A DNA stretch of 11,368 nt from JAAUQA01 sp036351435 (GTDB taxonomy: Bacteria > Pseudomonadota > Gammaproteobacteria > Competibacterales > Competibacteraceae), in the NCBI GenBank assembly GCA_036351435.1, contig JAZBPA010000382.1:1-11368 (forward strand). Direction: 5' to 3'. Below the pieces are notes generated by a model that searched no databases, was not told the origin of the DNA, and saw nothing but the letters and a program-made list of their open reading frames with translations. Made by a program: the position numbers and the translations under genes. Shown here one piece after another: positions 1-6,965 of the stretch (positions within the stretch are counted from its first letter, which is position 1; every line of letters begins with the position of its first letter).

Positions 1-1359
1 CCCAGTAATCAGCGGTCGATCCGGATCGCCCTCTTCATGCTCGACAATCACTTCATGGCCGATGCGGGGAATGTAGATCGCGCCCCATTTTTTACCGGCC
101 CAGTTTTGCGCGACGCGGATCCAACACGAGCTATTCTCATCGGCTGAGCCATACCGATCCCAGTGAAACTGACATTTCACCCGTCCGTATTGGTCAGTAT
201 AGATTTCCTCACCCGCCGGGCCGACCACAATGGCGGTCTGCGGTCCTTGGATGGCCGGCTTAGGAGTAATCCTCGGCGAACGATAGGGGATCTGGGCATC
301 CATAGCGGTGAAACTGCATTCGTAATTCGTTCCGGTGTCGCTATAACCCGATTCGTATTCGTTGGATTGCAGCTCATGATCGACCGACACCACCAGATAC
401 TCGCGATTCTGATCGGCCCGGTGATAATTCTGTAAGGTAAACAAAGCGCCACTGAGCACGCCTCGTACATTGCCACGGCCTTGAGCCACTTCATGCTGGG
501 CATGCGACTCTTCCAAGCGCATTCTGGTGTATTGATCACCTTCCCCGCTCTCGACATACTCACCGGGATAATCGTAAATCTCGAAGCTGTCCAAGGCATG
601 GTTTTTGGGTTGGTTCAGCACGCAACGGAGATTCTTGGTCGGTTTCTCAAAATCAAAATCATTCAAGGAATACTTGCCGGGCTGTACCTGCTTGCTGATC
701 GACCATTCGTGGATATGATCGCGTTCTCGACGGTTATGCTGATCCGGCGGAAAATACGGTATCGTGTCGTAGTTGGGAAAAGTGCTGTGTGAACCGTAAT
801 CATCCGCTAGAACCAGGGTATGTTTGCCATTCTCGTGGGTAAAATAGTAATACATACCCTCTTGTTCCATAAGCCGGCTGACGAAATTGAAATCCGTTTC
901 CCGGTATTGCACACAGTATTCCCATTGCCGATAGCTACCGGACAGCTTGTCTTCGAAATCAGAGAACCCATTGTCCTGGAATATCTGTTTGATGATGTCG
1001 GGAACCGTCATATTTTGGAAGATGTGGCAATCGGCGGTACGGGTCAGGAACCAGAACCAGGGCCGCAGGGTAGCGTGATAGACGGCATAGCGACCGGACG
1101 TCCCGTTGTGGGAAAAGCGGCTGACAAAGCCGTTAAAATAACGCGTACCCATGCCTTCGGGTAATTCGACCCGAACCGTGACGTTGGTACCGATGATTTG
1201 CTCCAGCTGAATCTCGTTGTTTTCGCTGAGCAGCTCCAGTTGGAACTCGAAGAGTCGGCTTAACTGCTCATTGGCATGCATCCGGCGAAATACCAGGACA
1301 TCCTCGCCCAACGAAGTGTTTACCGCGACCAACTGATGTTTTTGCGTTATGGTGGCCAT
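1..1359 (-). CDS. vgrG: VgrG spike protein of type VI secretion, partial (C-terminus beyond window)
   Basis: VgrG trimers cap the Hcp tube of the T6SS and puncture the target envelope, often carrying effectors. I read 453 uninterrupted codons on the minus strand, from ATG at 1359 to the window edge. The N-terminus (TQKHQLVAVNTSLGEDVLVF) and the phrases LFEFQLELLSE, RYFNGFVSRFS, YCVQYRETDFNFVSRLMEQE and GMYYYF are typical of the gp27-like base of VgrG. Around residues 385-453, DQYGRVKCQFHWDRYG, SCWIRVAQNWAG and EGDPDRPLITG mark the start of the gp5-like OB-fold. The beta-helix needle and any effector domain lie outside the window. An in-frame TAG 18 nt upstream rules out a longer start; the GAAGGA just before the ATG is very close for a ribosome binding site. 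The gene diverges from the sheath-like gene at 1656. Family assignment is very secure. Confidence 0.96.
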   Translation of the reverse strand, partial: MATITQKHQLVAVNTSLGEDVLVFRRMHANEQLSRLFEFQLELLSENNEIQLEQIIGTNVTVRVELPEGMGTRYFNGFVSRFSHNGTSGRYAVYHATLRPWFWFLTRTADCHIFQNMTVPDIIKQIFQDNGFSDFEDKLSGSYRQWEYCVQYRETDFNFVSRLMEQEGMYYYFTHENGKHTLVLADDYGSHSTFPNYDTIPYFPPDQHNRRERDHIHEWSISKQVQPGKYSLNDFDFEKPTKNLRCVLNQPKNHALDSFEIYDYPGEYVESGEGDQYTRMRLEESHAQHEVAQGRGNVRGVLSGALFTLQNYHRADQNREYLVVSVDHELQSNEYESGYSDTGTNYECSFTAMDAQIPYRSPRITPKPAIQGPQTAIVVGPAGEEIYTDQYGRVKCQFHWDRYGSADENSSCWIRVAQNWAGKKWGAIYIPRIGHEVIVEHEEGDPDRPLITG

Positions 1360-1469
1360 TCCTTCAACTCTGTGCTAGGTATAATCGTTAAGAAAACAGC
1401 AGATTGCTTGATTCTCCGCCGAATACGAAAAAGCGTTGACTGAATAAGTAGGCGAGCAGTCTTTATGCC

Positions 1470-1500
1470 AATAGGCTATTAACGTGATTTTAGCCTTATT
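1470..1500. repeat. Imperfect inverted repeat in the divergent intergenic region
   Basis: AATAGGCTA (1470-1478) faces TAGCCTTATT (1491-1500) across a 12-nt AT-rich spacer. The arms match except for one extra base in the right arm. It could be an operator or a weak hairpin; nothing else in the sequence decides between these. Confidence 0.4.
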
Positions 1501-1562
1501 TTACGAAATTATCCGGCACGACGCGGTCAGCTGTCTGGAGGTGGGAGCTGTTTTAAGCGGAT

Positions 1563-1588
1563 CAAATTGACCCGATCCGTTCAATTTG
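1563..1588. promoter_or_regulatory. Operator-like dyad, 8-bp perfect arms
   Basis: CAAATTGA (1563-1570) and TCAATTTG (1581-1588) are exact reverse complements separated by 10 nt. The half-site spacing is about 18 bp centre to centre, compatible with a dimeric regulator reading successive major grooves. The dyad lies 68 nt upstream of the sheath gene start and directly abuts the palindrome at 1588-1603. The regulator is unknown. Confidence 0.45.
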
Positions 1589-1603
1589 GCTCGGTACCGA
1601 GCC
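1588..1603. promoter_or_regulatory. Perfect 16-bp palindrome upstream of the sheath-fusion gene
   Basis: GGCTCGGTACCGAGCC is its own reverse complement with no spacer. A perfect 16-bp palindrome without a loop suits a protein-binding site better than an RNA hairpin. It sits 52 nt upstream of the ATG at 1656 and touches the 8-bp dyad on its left. The role as an operator is inferred from position only. Confidence 0.5.
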
Positions 1604-1641
1604 GTCAGTGTAGTAATCAACTAAAAGACCAATCTCATCAT

Positions 1642-1647
1642 AGGTGG
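1642..1647 (+). promoter_or_regulatory. Ribosome binding site that fixes the sheath-fusion start
   Basis: AGGTGG lies 8 nt before the ATG at 1656. A GTG at 1644 opens the same frame but would lie inside this site, and a later ATG at 1668 has a poorer upstream context. The start at 1656 is therefore preferred. Confidence 0.65.
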
Positions 1648-1655
1648 GTAAGACG

Positions 1656-3170
1656 ATGCCAGGCAACATGGAATTCGGATTCGAGTTCAATCGCCCGCAA
1701 CCCGCAACGCGCAAAAGTCAAGACGAGCCCATGCGCATGCTGATTTTAGGTAATTTCAGTGGTTGGGATCGGCAAGGGATTCATGCCGCTGCCACCCCGT
1801 TTGCCGAACGACGACCGGTTTCGGTCGATATCGACAGCTTCGATGAAGTGTTAGCTCATTTTGCCCCTCGTTTGAGCGTTAGCATTGAAAATCTACCGGG
1901 AACGGATGACGACATCGAATTGAGGACACTGGAGGATTTTCATCCCGACAGACTGTATGACCAATTATCGGTGTTGCAGGAGTTACGGGAAACCCGCGAA
2001 CGGTTGTCTAATCCGGCCACATTCAAGCAAGCGGCGGAAACCTTGCTTGGCACTGACGTAAGCGCTGTTCAAAAACCGCTAGAGCAATCTTCTGCCGCAT
2101 CCGAAGGCGATGGGGACATGTTGGAACGCTTGTTGGGAAAACCCGCCGCCACTCCGGTTTCAACCGACACGCCGACAGGGGTGGATGAGTTTATCAAAGG
2201 CCTGATTCAACCCCATGTTGTCCCCAGCGCTGATCCCCGCCAACCCGAATTGATCGCCGGGATTGATGCCGCCATCAGCGAAACCATGCGCACGGTGTTA
2301 CATCGGCCAGCTTTCCAAGCGCTGGAAGCTACTTGGCGAGGTCTGTACACCCTGATCTCGGAACTGGATACCGATAGTGACCTGCATTTTTATGTGCTGG
2401 ACGTCACCCAAGAGGAATTATTTGCCGACGTTCGCGCCGCCGCTGCTGATTTAACTCAATCTGCTTTGTACAAACAGCTGGTGGAACGAACCCGGGTTCC
2501 CGGTGGGCAACCTTGGTCCCTATTAATCGGTGATTATGCTTTCGGCCCCTCTGCAGAAGATATAGCGTTATTAGCGGCTTTAGGTGCGCTCAGTGCGCAA
2601 GCGGGCGGATCGTTTATTGCGACCGCCAAACCGGCGCTACTGGGCTGCACTACTTCCCAGGAACTGCCTGATCCAGCCATCTGGCAACCCTTGGACTCGG
2701 AAACAGCAGAGCGCTGGCAGGCCTTGCGCACCAGTTGGATTGCCGCTTGGATAGGCTTGGCGTTGCCGCGGGTGCTCGCCCGGCTGCCTTACGGACGGCG
2801 CGGGGAACCGATTGATGCGTTTGCGTTCGAGGAGATTCCGGGAGGCGGCGACCATGATGCTTTTTTGTGGGGAAGTCCTGCTTTCGCCTGCGCGTCCTTG
2901 TTAGCCTCGTCATACCTGGAAAACGGCTGGTCCATGCAACCCGGTGATTGCCTAGAGTTGGAAGATTTACCCACTTATACCTATCAAGCAGCGGGCGAGA
3001 CCACAATGCAGCCCTGTGCTGAGGTTCTGCTCGGCGAACGGGCTGCGCAAGCGATACTGGATCAAGGCATCATGCCGTTACTAAGCTACCGTAATCGCGG
3101 CGCGGTGAGGCTACTGCGCTTTCAATCCCTGGCTGATCCGGTTACCACCTTAGCTGGGTCTTGGCAGTGA
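1656..3170 (+). CDS. Single-chain TssB-TssC-like type VI secretion sheath protein
   Basis: Canonical T6SS sheaths are built from two proteins, TssB (VipA) and TssC (VipB). This 504-residue protein seems to join both. Residues 25-130 are TssB-like: VSVDIDSFDEVLAHFAPRL, then LEDFHPDRLYDQL, then a helix RETRERLSNPATF. Residues 135-175 form a polar linker containing DMLERLLG. Residues 175-504 are TssC-like: IDAAISETMRTVLHRPAFQ, LEATWRGLYTLI, LIGDYAFGP, a segment LALPRVLARLPYG and GDHDAFLWGSPAFA. The match stops at the TssC segment around MPLLSYRNRGAVRLLRFQSL. A full TssC runs on for roughly 90 more residues, and these are absent. The next gene starts 47 nt downstream, so the pair is probably one transcript. 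It could be a working single-subunit sheath, or an accessory paralogue like the dispensable second TssC (TssC40) of Agrobacterium. Family assignment is firm; function is inferred. Confidence 0.88.
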   Translation: MPGNMEFGFEFNRPQPATRKSQDEPMRMLILGNFSGWDRQGIHAAATPFAERRPVSVDIDSFDEVLAHFAPRLSVSIENLPGTDDDIELRTLEDFHPDRLYDQLSVLQELRETRERLSNPATFKQAAETLLGTDVSAVQKPLEQSSAASEGDGDMLERLLGKPAATPVSTDTPTGVDEFIKGLIQPHVVPSADPRQPELIAGIDAAISETMRTVLHRPAFQALEATWRGLYTLISELDTDSDLHFYVLDVTQEELFADVRAAAADLTQSALYKQLVERTRVPGGQPWSLLIGDYAFGPSAEDIALLAALGALSAQAGGSFIATAKPALLGCTTSQELPDPAIWQPLDSETAERWQALRTSWIAAWIGLALPRVLARLPYGRRGEPIDAFAFEEIPGGGDHDAFLWGSPAFACASLLASSYLENGWSMQPGDCLELEDLPTYTYQAAGETTMQPCAEVLLGERAAQAILDQGIMPLLSYRNRGAVRLLRFQSLADPVTTLAGSWQ

Positions 3171-3217
3171 AGGTTCGACGGAACTAGACCAACTCATTTG
3201 CAGCGAGCACATAAACC

Positions 3218-4684
3218 ATGCTGACATTACCTTCTCCAGAACAGGCCCGCCGTTTGCGTGAGTTTTTCGTCACCACCGGCTACGACAACCCTACATTTGT
3301 TACCCGCTTGGGCACGACTGACCCCCCATTGCCGCAATTGCGCAACGAGCCACGTTTCTTGGAGCAAACCAGGGAACCTGACGCCCTGAACTGCCTGATT
3401 CGCTGGTTTTTCATCGGTTTTCCAGTAGCCGAGGCGACTGCCCAGGAGCATTTGCCGGATTGGTTTATACCGCTTTGTCTGGACCATCAATTACTGCGCA
3501 CGGAAAACGATCAATTAATCTCCGAAACCCTCATCGTCCCTTATCAACATTTGCTGATAGCCGCTGATTTGCACCAACGATTGCACACTGCAGATGCCTT
3601 TGATCAGGTGTTGAGCCTCAATCCCACAGCGCGCTACCTGCTTAATTTCACCATTCGCCAGCCGCAGCGCTCGACCCTGGATTTGGGTGCCGGTTGTGGT
3701 ATTCAAGCGCTGCTTGCCGCTACTCACAGTGAGCAGGTGGTAGCCACTGATTTGAATGACCGGGCGACCGAATATGCGCGTTTCAATGCCCGATTCAATG
3801 GGCTCGAAAACATCGAATGTGTCACCGGCGATCTATTCCAACCGGCAGCGGGACGTAAGTTCGATCTGATCGTTACCAACCCGCCCTTCGTGTTAGCGCC
3901 TTCCAAACGGTTCATCTACCGCGATAACGAGATGGAGTTAGATCAGCTGTGCCGACGTATCGTCCGAGAAGCCCCGGATTACCTTAACGAGGGCGGCTAT
4001 TTCCAGATGATCTGCGAATGGGCGCAAATTAAGGACGAGCCTTGGGAACAACGGATCGGCGAGTGGTTCGACGGCGTGCCGTGCGATGTTTGGGTGTATA
4101 AAAACGTGACCCGAACGCCTCCCTGGTACGCACAAACCCGCTTGATGGAGACCTTGTACGATTCAGCCGAGGCGGACGCTAAAACCTTCGCCGAATGGAT
4201 GGATTATTATCGTGACAGAGGCGTGGAAGCAGTCCACGGCGGCTTGATTGTTATGCGTCGCCGTGAGGGTAGCGTGTGGTTCAAGATCGAAGAACAAACG
4301 GAAGGGTTGCAACATCCGTTCGGCAACGCGGTGCAGCAAAACTTCTTGAACCGCGATTTCCTGGCAGAGCATGCCGACGATGCCAGTTTATTGGCCAGCA
4401 AACTGCGGTTCTCTCCCGATGCGAAGTTGACCCAGGATTTCCAGTACGCAGAAGGCCATTGGCAGCCCAAGTTGCCACTGTTACAGCTGGAAAGCGGAAT
4501 ACCATACAGCGCGGCATTCACTATCGACGTAGCACAATTTCTAGCCCGCTTTGACGGCACCAAGACCGTCGAGCAACTAGCCAATGAGCTGGCCTCATCT
4601 GTCAATGCGGACCCTGCCCAGGTGGTGTCTGAATGTCTAAATATGGTACGCAACATGGTTGCACGGAGTTTTCTGTTACCCTGA
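3218..4684 (+). CDS. SAM-dependent methyltransferase (NPPF motif) with flanking accessory domains
   Basis: This 488-residue protein has a Rossmann-fold class I methyltransferase core. LDLGAGCGIQ (154-163) is the SAM-binding motif I, ATDLN (176-180) holds the acidic motif II residue, and NPPF (221-224) is motif IV. NPPF/NPPY is typical of enzymes that methylate planar amide or exocyclic nitrogens (the PrmC, RsmC and N6-adenine groups). Residues 1-140 look like a helical/winged-helix N-terminal module. Residues about 428-488 (FDGTKTVEQLANELAS, then helices) resemble a small winged-helix domain of PqqD type. Large actinobacterial MTS-type methyltransferases of unknown function share this general layout, as far as I recall. 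The RBS is weak (GAG at 3205-3207), suggesting translation follows from the upstream sheath gene. The substrate is unknown. A T6SS-associated protein or a translation component is an inference from context and motif. Confidence 0.85.
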   Translation: MLTLPSPEQARRLREFFVTTGYDNPTFVTRLGTTDPPLPQLRNEPRFLEQTREPDALNCLIRWFFIGFPVAEATAQEHLPDWFIPLCLDHQLLRTENDQLISETLIVPYQHLLIAADLHQRLHTADAFDQVLSLNPTARYLLNFTIRQPQRSTLDLGAGCGIQALLAATHSEQVVATDLNDRATEYARFNARFNGLENIECVTGDLFQPAAGRKFDLIVTNPPFVLAPSKRFIYRDNEMELDQLCRRIVREAPDYLNEGGYFQMICEWAQIKDEPWEQRIGEWFDGVPCDVWVYKNVTRTPPWYAQTRLMETLYDSAEADAKTFAEWMDYYRDRGVEAVHGGLIVMRRREGSVWFKIEEQTEGLQHPFGNAVQQNFLNRDFLAEHADDASLLASKLRFSPDAKLTQDFQYAEGHWQPKLPLLQLESGIPYSAAFTIDVAQFLARFDGTKTVEQLANELASSVNADPAQVVSECLNMVRNMVARSFLLP

Positions 4685-4914
4685 GCACAAAGCGATTTCC
4701 AGGAGCGATTTCCAGGAGCGATTTTATGCTGACCGGCTTCCTGTCGCAGTGGGTAATTTGCGCATAACGATACCCCTCACATTCCACCGCCAAGGTTTCC
4801 CCGGGTTCCAATCGACCCACCAGCCAACTTCCCCCGGCACTTAGAACCCGAAACTAAGGTAAGTTATCCCAATCAAAATAGGCTTTGTTCACTTAAAAAA
4901 CCGGGAGTTAATCG
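4685..4914. other. Intergenic spacer between the methyltransferase and pepA
   Basis: This 230-nt spacer separates the T6SS-associated pair from the pepA-holC pair. It holds a 13-bp tandem repeat (4691-4725) and a 7-bp inverted repeat, CGGGTTC at 4802-4808 with GAACCCG at 4844-4850. I see no clear intrinsic terminator or consensus promoter, although the pepA promoter should lie here. A short minus-strand open frame across part of it is discussed as a finding. Confidence 0.5.
4691..4725. repeat. 13-bp direct tandem repeat, about 2.7 copies
   Basis: AGCGATTTCCAGG occurs twice back to back (4691-4703 and 4704-4716), followed by AGCGATTT at the start of a third copy that then diverges. The array starts 7 nt after the methyltransferase stop codon. 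The period is not a multiple of three, so it is unlikely to be coding. It may arise from replication slippage or be a short iteron-like protein site. Confidence 0.8.
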
Positions 4915-6417
4915 ATGGATTTCAGCGTAACCAGTGGTCATCCAGAAAAACAACGCACCGCTTGTCTTGTGTTAGGGGTGTATGAATCCCGGCGCCTGTC
5001 TGCGGCCGCCGAACAGTTCGATGCCGCTAACGACGGCTACTTGAGCGGCTTCCTGCGACGTGGCGATATCGAAGGTAAGCTGGGACAAGACCTGCTGCTA
5101 TTTCAGACGCCGCATGCCTTGTGCGACCGTGTCTTGCTGGTCGGTTGCGGGCGGGAACGAGAGTTGGATGATCGCCGCTTTCGGAAAATCTTGAACCACG
5201 CGACCCAGGCACTAACCGATACAGGCGCTGCAGAGGCGGTCTCCTATCTCACCGACCTCAACGTCAGAGGGCGGGACAAGCCCTGGAAAGTCCGCCAGGC
5301 AGTGGAAGTTACCGAAGACAAACTGTATCGCTTCGACCAACTCAAAAGCAAAAAAGAACCACCGCGCCGTGTGTTACGTAAAATCACCTTTAGCGTACTA
5401 GCACGGCGTGATTTGAGCAGCGGAGAACAGGCTGTGCAGACTGGATCAGCGATTGCCGCAGGCGTCAAATTGGCCAAAGATTTAGGCAATCTGCCTGCTA
5501 ATTTCTGCACACCGACCTATTTGGCTGAGCAGGCGCAACACTTGGCCAACACCTTGCCCAACTTGCAAGCCAAAGTGTTGGAAGAGGCGGATATGAAATC
5601 TTTAGGTATGGGGTCTCTGTTGTCCGTTTCCAGAGGCAGCGCCCAGCCAGCCAAGCTGATTATTTTGGAGTATTTTAACGCCCCCCCGGAGCAAAAACCT
5701 GTGGTTTTAGTGGGCAAGGGCGTCACCTTCGACACCGGCGGTATCTCATTGAAGCCAGGCGCTAAGATGGATGAGATGAAATACGACATGTGTGGGGCCG
5801 CTAGCGTATTGGGCACGGTACAAGCCTGTGCGCAATTGCAGTTGCCGCTGTCGATGGTAGGCATCATTCCGGCCGTGGAAAACATGCCCAGCGACCGGGC
5901 GACCCGACCGGGCGACATCGTCACCAGCATGTCCGGTCAAACGATTGAAATCCTCAATACAGATGCCGAAGGCCGGCTGATTCTCTGCGATGCGTTAACC
6001 TACAGCGAACGTTACGAACCGGCGACGGTCATTGATATCGCCACCCTCACCGGCGCCTGTATCATCGCCTTGGGAAACCATCCGCACGGCCTGTTCAGCA
6101 ACCACGGGCCGCTAACCAACGACATTCTCCGCGCCGGGCAAACTGCAGTTGATCAGGCCTGGGAGTTGCCATTATGGGATGAATATCAGGAATTATTGGA
6201 TAGTAATTTCGCCGATATGGCCAATGTCGGGGGTCGCGAGGCAGGAGCGATCAGCGCGGCCTGTTTCCTCGCTCGCTTTACCAAGAAATTGCATTGGGCT
6301 CATCTGGATATTGCCGGCACGGCTTGGAAAACCGGTAAGCAAAAAGGCGCTACCGGCCGACCGGTCCCTCTGTTAACCCAGTATCTGTTGGATCGGGTCG
6401 CCGCCGTTAAGGACTAA
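4915..6417 (+). CDS. pepA: Leucyl aminopeptidase PepA (M17 family)
   Basis: PepA is a cytoplasmic two-metal aminopeptidase that removes N-terminal residues. In E. coli it also acts as a DNA-binding cofactor for Xer recombination and carAB control. The protein is 500 residues against 503 in E. coli. The M17 signature NTDAEGRL is at 348-355. Expected metal and catalytic residues are present: K268 and D273 (GKGVTFDTGG), K280, D291, D350, E352 and R354, each shifted by two from E. coli numbering. The divergent N-terminal domain is residues 1-160. GGGAG (4903-4907) sits 7 nt before the ATG. The stop codon lies 3 nt before holC, so the two are almost certainly cotranscribed. The family is certain; whether the DNA-binding role is kept cannot be judged here. 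Confidence 0.97.
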   Translation: MDFSVTSGHPEKQRTACLVLGVYESRRLSAAAEQFDAANDGYLSGFLRRGDIEGKLGQDLLLFQTPHALCDRVLLVGCGRERELDDRRFRKILNHATQALTDTGAAEAVSYLTDLNVRGRDKPWKVRQAVEVTEDKLYRFDQLKSKKEPPRRVLRKITFSVLARRDLSSGEQAVQTGSAIAAGVKLAKDLGNLPANFCTPTYLAEQAQHLANTLPNLQAKVLEEADMKSLGMGSLLSVSRGSAQPAKLIILEYFNAPPEQKPVVLVGKGVTFDTGGISLKPGAKMDEMKYDMCGAASVLGTVQACAQLQLPLSMVGIIPAVENMPSDRATRPGDIVTSMSGQTIEILNTDAEGRLILCDALTYSERYEPATVIDIATLTGACIIALGNHPHGLFSNHGPLTNDILRAGQTAVDQAWELPLWDEYQELLDSNFADMANVGGREAGAISAACFLARFTKKLHWAHLDIAGTAWKTGKQKGATGRPVPLLTQYLLDRVAAVKD

Positions 6418-6420
6418 CTG

Positions 6421-6849
6421 ATGCCCAGGATAGATTTTTATGTGCTGCCCGATCAAAAACCCAACGGTCGCTTGCTACTCGCTTGCAAGCTGAGCGAAAA
6501 AGCTTATTTGTCTGGATTTCGCGTCTATCTACACACTCCATCCGCTGAACAGGCCCAGACGATCGACGATTTGCTGTGGACGTTCCGCCAGGGCAGCTTT
6601 ATCCCCCATGCACTGTGTCCGGTACCTACCGACGACCGCTCGCCGGTATTAATCGGATGCAGTGACAATCCGCCGGAGCTCGTCAATGGGATTATTGTCA
6701 ACCTAGACCAACACCTTCCGCCGGAATTTGAGCGCTTCGAAAGAGTGATCGAAATAGTAGATCAAGAGCCGGAAACGCTGACTCGTTCACGCGACAGGTT
6801 TCGGCTCTATCGGGAACGTGGCTTTCAACCATCGTCGCATAAGTTGTAA
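6421..6849 (+). CDS. holC: DNA polymerase III chi subunit HolC
   Basis: HolC is a clamp-loader accessory protein that pairs with psi (HolD) and binds SSB, helping the replicase on lagging strands. The protein has 142 residues (147 in E. coli). It shows the family pattern: an N-terminal FYVLPD strand, then LLACKLSEKAY, then the conserved LLWTFRQGSFIPH region, and a C-terminal FRLYRERGFQ that corresponds to the RYKAYRVAGF region in E. coli. AAGGA (6409-6413) inside the end of pepA lies 7 nt before the ATG. The gene directly follows pepA, the usual arrangement in this class. The valS gene that commonly follows is missing; instead the next gene is convergent. Confidence 0.93.
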   Translation: MPRIDFYVLPDQKPNGRLLLACKLSEKAYLSGFRVYLHTPSAEQAQTIDDLLWTFRQGSFIPHALCPVPTDDRSPVLIGCSDNPPELVNGIIVNLDQHLPPEFERFERVIEIVDQEPETLTRSRDRFRLYRERGFQPSSHKL

Positions 6850-6881
6850 GTGCAACTCATTACTGATAGAAGCCTTCACGA

Positions 6882-6909
6882 GAGCCCCGTTACTATTTAG
6901 TAACGGCTC
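6882..6909. terminator. Hairpin between convergent holC and the thioredoxin gene
   Basis: GAGCC-CC-GTTACT (6882-6894) pairs with AGTAACGGCTC (6899-6909), giving an 11-bp stem with a two-C bulge and an ATTT loop. It lies between two genes that end toward each other, a good position for a bidirectional terminator. Neither side has a strong T tract, so intrinsic termination is uncertain. Confidence 0.5.
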
Positions 6910-6965
6910 ATTGCTCACAGTGATGGGGTTCGACAACAGTGCATAGGCATAGAACAGTTGGAAAA

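Larger units (their letters stand above)
1360..1655. promoter_or_regulatory. Divergent intergenic region between vgrG and the sheath-fusion gene
   Basis: This 296-nt gap must hold the promoters for vgrG (leftward) and for the sheath-methyltransferase pair (rightward). The central part, about 1470-1510, is AT-rich. The right third contains several dyad symmetries listed separately. I could not find a convincing sigma-70 promoter. A TTGACC at 1567-1572 has no matching -10 hexamer at normal spacing, and a TTGACT at 1436-1441 is followed only by poor -10 candidates. No ORF with coding character was seen here. Confidence 0.5.

Noticed and set aside
177..599. 140-residue minus-strand frame inside vgrG, and plus-strand frames at 163-1164
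   Set aside because: They are in other frames of the VgrG coding sequence, which reads without interruption and matches its family throughout.
1588..1603. Sigma-54 (-24/-12) promoter overlapping the palindrome
   Set aside because: TGGC is present at 1587-1590, but the downstream GC is one base too far and the TTGC box is absent.
1644..1655. GTG start at 1644 for the sheath-fusion gene
   Set aside because: It lies within the AGGTGG ribosome binding site that suits the ATG at 1656, and the four added residues have no family support.
4207..4656. 149-residue minus-strand frame within the methyltransferase
   Set aside because: Antisense shadow of a well-supported gene, with no domain-like sequence.
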